64,000 nt of DNA from Closterium sp. NIES-65. Lineage: Eukaryota; Streptophyta; Zygnematophyceae; Desmidiales; Closteriaceae. Under the pieces are notes generated by a model. It was not told where the DNA came from. It saw only the letters and a list, made by a program, of their open reading frames with translations, and did not search any database. Below are positions 33,701-44,987 of the stretch, piece after piece (the first letter of the stretch is position 1; every line of letters begins with the position of its first letter). The stretch covers positions 120,001-184,000 of the forward strand of contig CANXME010002513.1 of the NCBI GenBank assembly GCA_948144175.1. The letters are read 5' to 3'. The position numbers and the translations under genes were made by a program.

Positions 33701-36700
33701 TTGTCGCGTCACAGGAGGAGGCACTAGGAACCTCACTTGTCGCACTCGCGGGAGTGCCATTAGGGGTCGACATCATAAGGTTGTCGAGGGAACTGGAGAG
33801 AGAATGAACGAGCGGAGGAACTCACCTAGGTGAGAGAGTTGCGTGGTTGGCTGGTTGATGACATTTGTGAAGATGAGTTGGAGTCTGGGGGTAACAGAAG
33901 GTGCAATGCAGTTGAAATGTCCCCCACGTCTCGAATTTTATGTGTTAGGGTTGACGAGATTGTTTGGGACGTGCGCACAATGTGAGTCTCGTTGCAAACT
34001 CAAATTTCGTGCGCGATTTTTTTTTTTTTTTTTGCCGGGCAGCCCAGACATTTTCGAGCGAATATACGTGCGTATTGCGTACTCCGTATATACGTCCACG
34101 CATATACGCTGTACGTTGTCCCTGGCTGGTGACTTTTCCAACATAGATGCGTGATAGTGCAAGTACCATAGTCACCAGCGTTTGCTTTCAAACCATTGGT
34201 GCTGTACTTGCTTTTGTACAGGCCCCTCCGTTCCAACACCGCTGGTCACCTTCCCCTGCCCCTCTGCTGCTCTCCCCCTGTCCGTTTGTCCCTCTGTCGT
34301 TCTCTCATTTTTCCCCGGCTCACCACTGCTGCGCCCCCATCGCTACAGGAAGCAGTGGCAGCATACAAAGAGGCATTGGGGCCACATGGGCCGTGGGCGC
34401 CCATCCTGCACCCTGAGGGGGCTGCACATGCAGCGGGTGGTGGGGATGCAGGGAGGGAGGCACTGCCAGTGGAGAAGGTGACAGTGGTGTTCAACCTCGC
34501 TCTCTCCCTCTCCCCCTCTGCACCCCGTTCTACCCCCCCCACCCCACCCACAGGAGGCAGTGCAGGCGTACAAAGAGGCTCTGGGCCCACACGGGCCGTG
34601 GGCGCCCATCCTGCACCTTGAGGGGCTTGCAGACGAGGACGAGAGGAAAGGCGCAGAGACAGCACTGCCAGTGGAGAAGGTGACAGTGGTGTTCAACCTC
34701 GCTCTCTCCCTCGAGCGCACCTGCTGCCTCACCCAGGCCGCTGCCCTCCACCGCCTCATCCTCTCTCAGGTGTGCCCTCCACCGCCTCACCCTCTCTCAG
34801 GTGTGCCCTCCACCGCCTCATCCTCTCTCAGGTGTGCCCCATTATCGGTTTGTGTTCAACTTAGATGTACCTTCGTACTCGCAGCTGCCCCTCCTTTGTT
34901 TCGGCCTGGGTGCTTCTCCTGTCGTATCACCAGCTGCCCGTTGCGTTTTATCACCCCACCCACCCCCACCCCAACCCCCCCTTACCCACTCCTCAGTACC
35001 CATCCTACCTGGATTGCCACCTGCGCCTGACAGTCATGGCACTGGACCGTTGAGGCAACCTGCCCCGTCCCTCCGTGCCCTGCACTCTCCCAACCCCCCC
35101 TTCACCCTCCCCTCTCCCCCAGTACCCATCCTACCTGGACTGCCATCTACGCCTGGCAGTGATGGCACTGGACCGCCGAGACAACGCCACTGCCATGACG
35201 CATGTGAGCGGGGAGGGGGAGAGGGGGTGGGGGGTGATTGGCAGATGGGAAACAACTGGAAAGCGTCAGTGGGAGAGGGGGGAAATTGATTGGCAGGTAA
35301 GGAGCGGGCGGGAGTTGATGGGTCGAGGCCCTTGTAATTGCAGGTGAAAGCTGTGGTATCGTATCACACAATGCTACCACCATTGGATGCTCTCTTGCTG
35401 CATCGAGACATGAACTCAACCCATTCCCCTCTTCCCGCACTTGTTTCCTGCTTGCTCCACTCCTGGTGCACATATCAATAGCACTGCAGAAAGCAGTGTG
35501 GGTGTGCTGCTGCTCATCTTGACATACCTCAGCCCATCTCCCCCCCCCTCCTCCTTCCCCATGTATACTTGTGCCTCTTCTGCTGCAGATATCAGCCGTG
35601 CTACAGCGTGCGCCTGACAGTGTGGACGCGTTGCTGCTGCGCAGCCGGGCAGAGGCGGAGAGGGACGACCATGCGGCAGCCAAGGACACGCTCAAGCGCA
35701 TCGTGGACCTCTCGCCTGAGAAATGCACTGCTGCCCTTGTTGCCCTGGTGAGTAGCATCTCTTGTCTCATTGCCTGGCGCACTCAAGGACACGCTGCAGA
35801 GCACGTGCATGGAGAGGAGAGAGATGGCCGTGCAGAGCACGTGCATGGAGAGGAGAGAGACGGCCGTGCAGCGGCCAAGGACACACTCAAGGGCATTGTG
35901 GACCTCTCCCCTGAGAAATGCACCACCACGCTCGTTGCTCTGGTGCGTGCCATGCTCTCGTCTTGTTGCTCTGGTGGGGTTTCTGAGTCGAATGCAGTGC
36001 AGAGTGCTCATTCCTTGGTCCACGCAAGGGCACGCTCAAGCGCATCGTGGACCTCTCCCCTGAGAAATGCACGGCTGCGCTGGTTGCTCTGGTAGGCATC
36101 CTAAGTTGAGATGTCTTGGCTGTGCTCGTTGAATGAAACCCATGAATGAATGCACTAACCTCTAAGGCTATACCTCCTCCAAAACTCCCCGTTGTGTCCA
36201 TGAATGATGGTATGGCAGGGCAACTGGAACTTGAACATGAGTGCTCGCCCCACGCGCGACACCAAAGCAGAGGCATCCTTCCTTGAGAAGGCCCGGGAGA
36301 TGTTTCACAAGGTGCGTGGGGGGGTGGGTTGGTGGGAAGATGAGATGCTTTCGCACGGTTTAAGTCAACTCAAATCTCGAACCACTCGGGAGATGTGCAC
36401 CAAGGCAGAGGCATCATTTCTTGAGAAGGCGTGCGTGGGGGGATAAATTGGTGAGAAGATGAGATGCTTTCTCAAGTTGGGGAAGAGATGCTTTCATGCT
36501 GTCCTTCATGGGTTCTTTTTTTTCGAATCGACGCTGTGATATCAACGCTGTTTCAACACGCAGCAGCAGTTCCTCCTGCGCTTGCTCTCTGCTCACTCTT
36601 TTGCCAACCCACTCTCTTGGAGGCGCCTCTCCTCTAAGCGGCGCCTCTCCTCAACCACAACCCCATACAACCCCCACTTCCCCCACCTCCCAGGCATTGA

Positions 36701-39700
36701 CGGGCAGCAGCAACAACATGTATGCAGCGAACGGGGTGGGGAGTGTGGTGGCGGAGAGGGGCCTGTTCGACGTGGCAAAGGACATCTTCACCTCCGTGCA
36801 GGAGGCCTCCTCTGCCCCCGGCACCACCGACCTGCCAGACGTCTGGATGAATCTCGCTAACGTGCATTTGGCCAAGGGGGATTACGCTCTTGCTGTCAAG
36901 CTGGTGAGCGAACTGTGCTTTATTGCAACTGATGCTTGCAGTGAGCTGATGCTTGCAGTGGAGCATTCTTTGCTCGTGTCCTTTCCACCATCACAATGAA
37001 ACCCAGTCTTCCTCTCTTCCCCTCTTCCTCCTCCTCCCCCTTCCCCTCTCCCTCCTCCTCCCCTCTCCAACAGTACGAGAAGACTTTGAAACGCTTCTTT
37101 GCAAGCGGGGCAGTGGGGGCGAGCGGGGCCGAGGGCTTCCACTTGCGCACTTTGTCCTATATGGCGCGCGCGCAGTACGACGCCGACCAGCTGGCGCAGT
37201 GCCGCCGCTCGCTGCTGCTAGCGGTGCATGTAGCGCCGAACAACGCCGCCCTGCGGTTCAACGTGGCGGTGGCGCTGCAGAAAATGGCCGTGACTGTGCT
37301 GAAGCAGGAGAAACGGACGGCAGAGCAGGTATGGATGAGAGGGAGGAGGCGTGGGAAGGATTGGGGAAAGAGGGGTGAGATGGAGCATAACAGCGGTGGT
37401 GCAGCAGAAGATGGCAGTGACTTTTCTCAAGCAGGTGAAGCGGACGGCTGAGCAGGTATGGCTGAGAGGGAGGGGACGTGGGTGGGAAGGATTGGGAAGG
37501 GTAGGGGAGGGAAGGGCGAGGAGGGAGCACGACAGCGATGGCACTGCATAAAATCGAAGTTACTGTGCTGAAGCAGGAGAAACGGACGGCTGAGCAGGTA
37601 TGGTGGAGAAGGAGGGGTGAGGAGTGAGCCAGGCAGGTGGAGGGGGAGGGGGCATGCGTGCAGAAGGAGCAGAATGACTGTGGTTCTGGACAGAGTTGGC
37701 TGTTGATATGGTGGCACAGGAGATGAGCAGTGCAGGAAAGTGAGTGCTTGCTGCCACGGCCCAGTCCATATCTCCTCGCATGCCTTCCAACGCCCACCCT
37801 CTCCCAACGCTTACTCCCGTCAACGCCCACTCACTTCAACTCACTCCAATGATTGCCTCGTTGCTCGTGTGCATCAGGTGCGCAAGGTGGTGTCCGACTT
37901 GAAGACCGCCCTCCGGCTCTTCTCCCAGGTGTGCCAGCACATCCCGTCCCACCCAGCACATGTCCCACCCAGCACATCCCGTCCCACTCACTCCCCACAT
38001 CATGTCTCTTTGCCACTCCACACCCGTATTGGTGATGCATCACGATTCTCACTGCATCAACCCGTCACTTCCTTCATCGCTGCATGCGCTATCACCTGTG
38101 TGCATCCCACAAGAACTTACTGCCGTTGCTACTCAATCATACATGTGTGCTGCTGTGTGTATGTGTGCTGACGGGGCGTTTGCTTTGTATGTGCATGTGT
38201 GTGTGTGTGTGTATGACTGTGTGACTGTGCAACTACGCCAGCTGGCAACGCGGGGAGTACAGGGGTCACAGGGGGGGGTCGACAAGAAGAAAGCCAACTC
38301 GCACCTCGAGTACTGCCAGGTGATTCTCACAGTTATTTTCTCGTTCAGGCTCTATGTTGAATCCGTTATGCCCATGTGAATGGGTATCTCTGGCAGGGTG
38401 GCTTCACCGCACCACTATCCCGTCTCCATCAGCATCCCCATCCCCAACCCCATAACGATCACCATCAGCATGTGCCCAGCTCAGCCAAGCAGCACCTGGA
38501 GGTGGCTGAGAGGGAGGAGCAGCAACACAAGGCCAGCTCTCCCCCTCTTTTGTCTCACTCTCCCTCCCCCCCCCGCATACCACCCATGCCCATGCCCATC
38601 CCCATGCCCATGCCCATGACCAACAACACATCAGCATGTGCTCAGCTCGGCCAAGCAGCATCTGGAGGTGGCCGAGAGGGAGGAGCAGCAGCGCAAGGTC
38701 AGCTCCCTCTCCCTCTTTCTCCCAGTCTCGCCGTTCCCCTCCCATCCTCCTCATCTCATTCCTCTCTCTCACTACCCCCATATCCCATGACCCCATCGCT
38801 CACCACCCCATCGCCCATGCATCTTGTTGTCTCATTCTCCCCCGTCAGTACCTCCTATCGCATTCCTTCACTCCTGTTACCCCCCCTCCCCCTCACCACT
38901 TTGCCATTCATCCCTGATCTATTCCCCTTCTTCGATTCTCATCTCCCCTCCTCCCCTCTCCCGCCCCTCTCCTCTCTCTCATTCTTGTATGCGCCCCTCG
39001 CATGTATGCATGGCTCACAAATGCCCCTTGCATGTATGCCTAACCCGCCCCACCCCTACCCTCCCCCGTCCCTGTGTGTGCGAGCAGCAACGGGCGGAGG
39101 CGGAGAGGCAGGTGGCAGAGGCAGAGGCGTCGAAAAAGAGAGCGGAGGAGGATAAGCTGCTGGAGGTAGGCTGGATAGTGCTGGTGGGTGAAATTGGGTG
39201 CTGGTAGGTGCTGATGGGTGCTGGTGGGTGCTGATTCATTGGTTCTTGTCAGTGCTGGTGAGTGTTTGGAAAGGGATATCAGTGAGTGAGTTGCAGCAGT
39301 GCTTCTGTTCCCCATCGCGCTCCCTCCCATCCCATGTTACCCTGCCCATAGTGCGCTCTGCTCTGCTCTGCCTTTCCCCGCACTCTGCTCTGCGTTTCCT
39401 CCCCATTGCTGGGTGGCAGGCGGAGCGGCAGAGGAGGGATGAGGAGGAGAGGCGGCTGCTGGAGCAGGAGGAAGAGATCAAGCGCCGCATGGTGAGTGGG
39501 GTAGGCGGGGAGAAGGGGGAGTGCGTGCTGAATGGAGGGTGGCGGGTGTGGGGAGAAGTTTGGGTGGGGGGTGTGGGTTGGGGGTGGTAGGTGGGGTGTT
39601 GGGGGGAAGGGTGGGTGGTGGGTGGGTTGGTTGTGGGTACGAGATGGGGGGGGATGGAGGGAATGGGTGGCAGACCTGGTGTGTGATGTGCAAATCCATT

Positions 39701-42700
39701 CATGTCTGGTTAGTGCTTCTCCTCTGGCCTGTATCCTTCGTCTCCATGATCTGCATTCACTCTCTCTCTCTCAAATGGTCCGTTGTATTAATTCAGCAGG
39801 GGTACAGACATGCAGTTCTATCCATGATAACCTCAATCCCATAAGCCCATCAACTCACCCCTCTTCCCCTCCCCTCCCCCCTGAGTGACCCTCTAGCCCT
39901 CCAGCGTGTGGAGGATGTCCCCCAGGTGCAGCGGCCAGGGGTCCGCTGCCATCTGGGGGTGTGCTGCCTCAATCCCAGCCCTGGCCTTGGTGTGCAGGGC
40001 GTTCGCCTGGGAGCGCTGGAGGGCCACTGACCAGCGCTGGCTGAAGTGGCAGGCCATCTTCTTGGCGGATTTCGCCAAGGGGCTGGCCCTGAAGCGGTTC
40101 CTAGCTGCTGCTGTGGCCAGCAGTTTCAGGAACGCCGTCGTGGGGGGCGCGTTTGCCCCATAGGTCTCGACGGCCAGGGCGTAGAACACCACGTGTTCAG
40201 TGTGTCGGTAGTAGTCCCTCTCCTTCCGCTTCTGTGCCTCCCTTGCATCCCAACCTGGGGGTTTGCGGGCCGTAGGGTCTCGGTTCTGCAGCACAGGGTC
40301 AGTGATAGTGGTGTCTGTGATCCAGGTCTCTCCGCTGTCCGGGTCTTGTACAATCACATCTGCCTTCTTCGGGTCATCCGGAGGTGAGTACATCACATTC
40401 TCCAGGTATACCACCAGCTGCGCCTCCCTCGTCATTTTAGCCATGGCGAAGGCCAGCTGGTTGTGTGTGCGCGTCCTGTTGGGGCCTGTGCTGCAGCGGA
40501 GTAAGTGGTTGGGTAGGCTGCAGTCGGCTATGAGTTCTCCGCACTCGCACACGGTTGGTACATTCTGTCGGATGCCCATGCGGAAGGCCAGGGCCGCTCG
40601 GAACTGTCCCGGTGAGAAGCAGAGGTCCGGGGTCAAGGGTAGTGCCTGCAGCCACGCTCCCGCTCCCTCTCCTCTCAGGCTGACTAGGCGGAGTGTGTGG
40701 CCCATCTCGGGGGCTGACTGTATTGCGCGTGACTCCTCTCTTAGGGCGTCGGCCTTTGCCGCGTGCACTTCCTGGGAGAGGGCGCGCTGCAGCTGGTCCT
40801 GGGACGGGGTTTGCTGCTCCTCCCGTAGGTTTTGTAGCGCCAGCGGTGGCAGTCGCCCCTCCATGTCCTGGATGGTCACGGAGTGCGCTGCAGACGGCTG
40901 CAGGGCGTTGCTGTCGGCCCCCAGCGGCGCGGTTGCCAGTAAGTCCAGGGAGCGGAGCAGGCGCAGCGCCTCTGTTGTAGATGCCAGGTAGGCCGGTGCT
41001 GCTTCAGTTGTGGGGTCCGTAAGGCCCAGTCCGCCTAGGGCTACTGGGAGAGTTGGCTGTCGGAGAAGGAAGTTGAACTCGGCTTGTCGGCGTGGCAGTT
41101 GAATGCTGGCGGCGGTCAAGGCAGTGTTCAGAAATTCGGCGCACCATGTGTGCCATTCCGAGAGCGGTAAGACGTCAGCTGGGGTAGTGCGCAGCAGGTA
41201 GCCGACTCTGCGGCTGATGCAACGAGACAGTAGCAGGAGGGCGTGTTGTGGGTGGATGGACGCCAGAGAGCCCAAGGGGGCTGCCGCGTCTGTCAGGGTG
41301 CTGCGGACAAAATCAGAGCAGAAGCTCTGCGACCCCACTGGACTTCCCAACACCCGCACCCCCTCGCGGGTGAGGGGAAGGCCCATGGGGAGTACGTCCC
41401 CTCCTAGCGGCACGGTGGACCACGCCGACGACTTCCTAAAGTTGCAGGTGAGACTGTCCTGTGCCAGCAGCGGCGTGAGCTCTCTGAGCACTTCCAGCGT
41501 CGCCGCCGCGGGTCCAATCATGGTTATGTCGTCCGCGTAAGTGAGGACCGTGACTTCGGGGTGCTCCGCTGCTACGTGCCTGAGGTGCTGCTGGATAGAC
41601 GCTGCGAATAACAGAGGTCCGAGGGGATCCCCCTGTCTGACTCCCCTTCCGCTGGTGAGTGCGGTGGAATTGAAGCATGGGTCCAGCAGCAGTGGTGAAG
41701 ATGCTGCGTAGAAAGAGCGTGTGAAGGGGATTAGGGGAGCTAGTGGGGAGCCGATGAGTGCGTTGAAGAACGCGCTCCTCTCTACTGAGTTGAACGCGTT
41801 CTCAATGTCGAGCTGGAGTACTAGGCTGGAGGGCTGCACCGTGGTGAGGTCTCGGACAGCATGGATGACAAATTCTGCACCTTCAGGGACTGCCACGCCA
41901 AATTGCTGAGGTAGGAAAAAATTTCGCGTTTCTCCTTGCAGATCTGAGAGCGCCACCTTCGCCGCCAGCCTAAGCAATGACTCTCCAATCGCAATGGGAT
42001 GTACCCCCCCCCCTGGTTTGGCGAAGGCTATAAGGCGGGACGGGGCAAGTAGTGCTGCGTCTTCAGTGGAAAGATTTGTCGAGAGAAGATGCGTAACGGC
42101 GGAGTGGAGGTGCCCTAGTACCTCGATGTTACTTAGCGCTGGATCGCGGTAGTGTTCGAAAGTTGACCCCGATGGGCCAGCCCCAATTCCCCTGGGGCAT
42201 TCTTCAAGGACGTCGGAAAAGCGTTCCAGAGTGGTTGAGAATTGCGTGGGTGTGGTGTAGGAATGCACCCACTCGGGCAGGTCATTTTGGGGTTGGGGGT
42301 GTTTCGATTCCAGCTGCTGTAGTGTCGCAATTGTCGCAGGTGCTGAAGGCGAGGGTTGTAGGGCTGCTAACGCCTTTCGCAGGTTACCCCGTTTCACCAA
42401 CCCCTCCGCACGTGAGCAGATTCCCAATGGGTCACGTTGGTGCTGAGGTGGTTCGGCCAGGTGCATTGACCCCAAGTAGTCAGTGTACAGCTGGGTCCAG
42501 AGGCCACATCGGAATAGATGCATCTGCTCCCGCAGTAGTTTCCATCTAGAGCTGGATCTCCGGCTAAGTCTTAGCGTGAGACGTGGCAGGAACATGAGGA
42601 CCCGCCATGCTCCCGCGCAGTTAGGCAACTTGGAGATCCGAAGTAGGGCAGCCAGCATACAGGTGGAGTAGTCGCTGAGGATCTGCGGCGGCAGTCGGCG

Positions 42701-44893
42701 GACGATTGGTAGGTGGGTGGTGGAGGTTAGGAGTGTAAGGTCCCAAGTCATCGCGATCTGGAAAAGATCCTCCCACGAGGCCAGCTGGGACGCCGATAGT
42801 GCCTGGTCCGGGGGAAGCTGAGCCCTGCGATGCTGTCTGCGGCCGGTTCCTCTCTCCTGTTGCTGCGCTTGCCCCTCTCCTTGTTCCGCGTGAGGTGAGG
42901 CGGGATCGTCTGGTTGCCTCAGATCGGACGGTATATAATCGTCTCCACTCCCCTCTGTGTTGATATCCCTGTTTCTCCCCGCTTGCGCTGGTGTTCCTCC
43001 CCTCGCCCCCCACCTGGCGAATGACTGGCGCGTGACTCGTTCCGCCGGCTCCCCCAACCAGATTGGGCTCGGCAACTGGCAGGGCGGTCCCCTTCCCGCT
43101 TGGCCTGTGCTCCTCTGCCCTCCGCGCGCTCCTCTCGCCCGCCTCTCCCCTGCGTGCTTCCCCGTCCGCTCCGCGGGGTAGTTGCCACAGGTTCCGCTTG
43201 TTGCGCCTGGGAGATCGGCGTTGTCGGCTCCTCGTGTGCCAGTGAAGCGTCTTGAGCGTTGGCCAATGGATTTCCTTGGCGCTCTTGGCCGCGACTGCAC
43301 CGCGGAGAGCGATCCTGCTCCCCGTCCGCTTCCTTCTGCACGCCCTGCCGCGAGCGTGCCTGTTGCTCCGCCGGCGTCCGCTGACCAGATCCGCCGCCGC
43401 TTCGAGGACCAGCGGCGCGAGTTGGCTCCGCGCGCGGGCAGGTCCTTGTCACCGCGGAAGCCCCCGCGCGCGGGGTTCGTCTTGCGACCCGGCGCAGAGG
43501 CTGTGGCGCACCAGGAGCGTTCGCCTCGCTGTCGCTCATCGGCAGCTCGCAACGATAAGCGGGAGAGCCGCCGCGATGATCGTCACGGTGCGGCCCGTTC
43601 GCCGCTGTCGCCTCGTTCGCCTCGTCGCGTGGCGTCGCGAAGCCGATCCCGTGACCGCTGTTCGCATCGTCATCGTTCGCCCCCTCACCGTTCATCTCGC
43701 CAGCGGTCGCCTGCCCGCCAGACGTCTGGGCGTCGGCCCCCAGCTCCGCGTTCGCCCCCTCCTGCTAAGCGCCAACGGCTCTACTCCCCTCGTCACGGGG
43801 ACCGTTTTCCTGGCCGCCAGCGTCAGCAGGGCCCATCTCGCCCGTAGTCGCCTGTGCGCTCGAGCGCAAGTGGGCGTGCGCATCGTGGGCGACGGGGGGG
43901 TGACAGCCGCAGCGGAAAAGCGCGTCCAGCGCCGTCTGCAATGGAGCGCCGTCTTCTGGATAGGCTTGATGACGTGGAGAAGGAGCTTCGTCGCTCGCGT
44001 GCGCGGTCGGCGTCACCATCAGCTCCTCGCGCTGCTCCCGTCGTCCCTCTCTCCGTGCTCCTGCCCCACAATCCCTTTGGATCCCCGGCGCGTTCAGAGC
44101 GGCCGCTGCCTGCAGGGATGGGCTTCGTAGGTGCTGGTGGCGGGCCGCCGTGGGCTCAGTTTGCTCCGCCGCGTCCTCTTCCTGCTCCGCGTGATCTCGC
44201 CGTGTCGTCTCACTGTGCCCGTGCGTCTGCGTTACTTCCGCCGATGAAGGAAGTTCCCACGGCGACCCTGGCCCGCCTATGGTCGCTGGCGGCGTCCCTG
44301 CAGAGCCTTGAGCGGATTCTCCAGGAGTCATTTGACTCCATGCCGGTGAGCCCTCAGAGCAGGTTCTTTCAGAAACCGCGAGCAGATTGTCATGCGGCGG
44401 CGTCAGCGCTATTCGCGCTCGTAACACCACTGCAGGTAGCGCCCTCGCCGGGAGCAACCTCGGCCAGCCAGCTGGCTGACTCGGCCCTGGCTCTGAGGAC
44501 GCTTGTAGCAGGCCCTGGTACTCCTGTTGACGTTGTAGGCGCCACCGTGTCTGTGGTCCGCCAGTTTGTGGCTGAACACGAGCGGAATGCTCGCTGCGGT
44601 AGAGGGGGACCGCATGTAGGCGCTCCCCCCTTGCGCGTATAGACCCGTTCCATCCTCTACTTGCTAAGTGTCTATGCTTGCTTTGTTTGTATCGGTTGCC
44701 TAAGCTACTACTGCTTGTTGTTTCCCCTTGCCATCCCTAACGCACGGCCGAAGGCCGCGCACGCGAGCGCCGGCGGCAGCGCCAAAATTTTCAGCACTAA
44801 CTGAAAGAATGAGAGATGGAGAGGCCGCCGTGGCCTTAAGTAGTCATGGCAGAGGGCAGAAAGCAGAGGGCAGAGGGTAGAAGGGGAGAGGCT

Positions 44894-44987
<94 letters not shown>

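Larger units (their letters stand above)
39880..44800. mobile_element. retroelement insertion in CTR9 intron 23 (LINE plus divergent gag-like unit)
   Basis: The intron between exons 23 and 24 is 5.65 kb, nearly all of it this insertion. The left limit is close to the reverse transcriptase stop and the right limit lies before the CT microsatellite. No target duplication or poly-A tail could be fixed by eye, so the ends are approximate. Confidence 0.7.

Noticed and set aside
42919..43695. Minus-strand 258-aa ORF upstream of the LINE reverse transcriptase as LINE ORF1
   Set aside because: It overlaps the antisense of the RS-rich plus-strand ORF and lacks any RNA-binding motif; the sense-strand reading is the more structured one.
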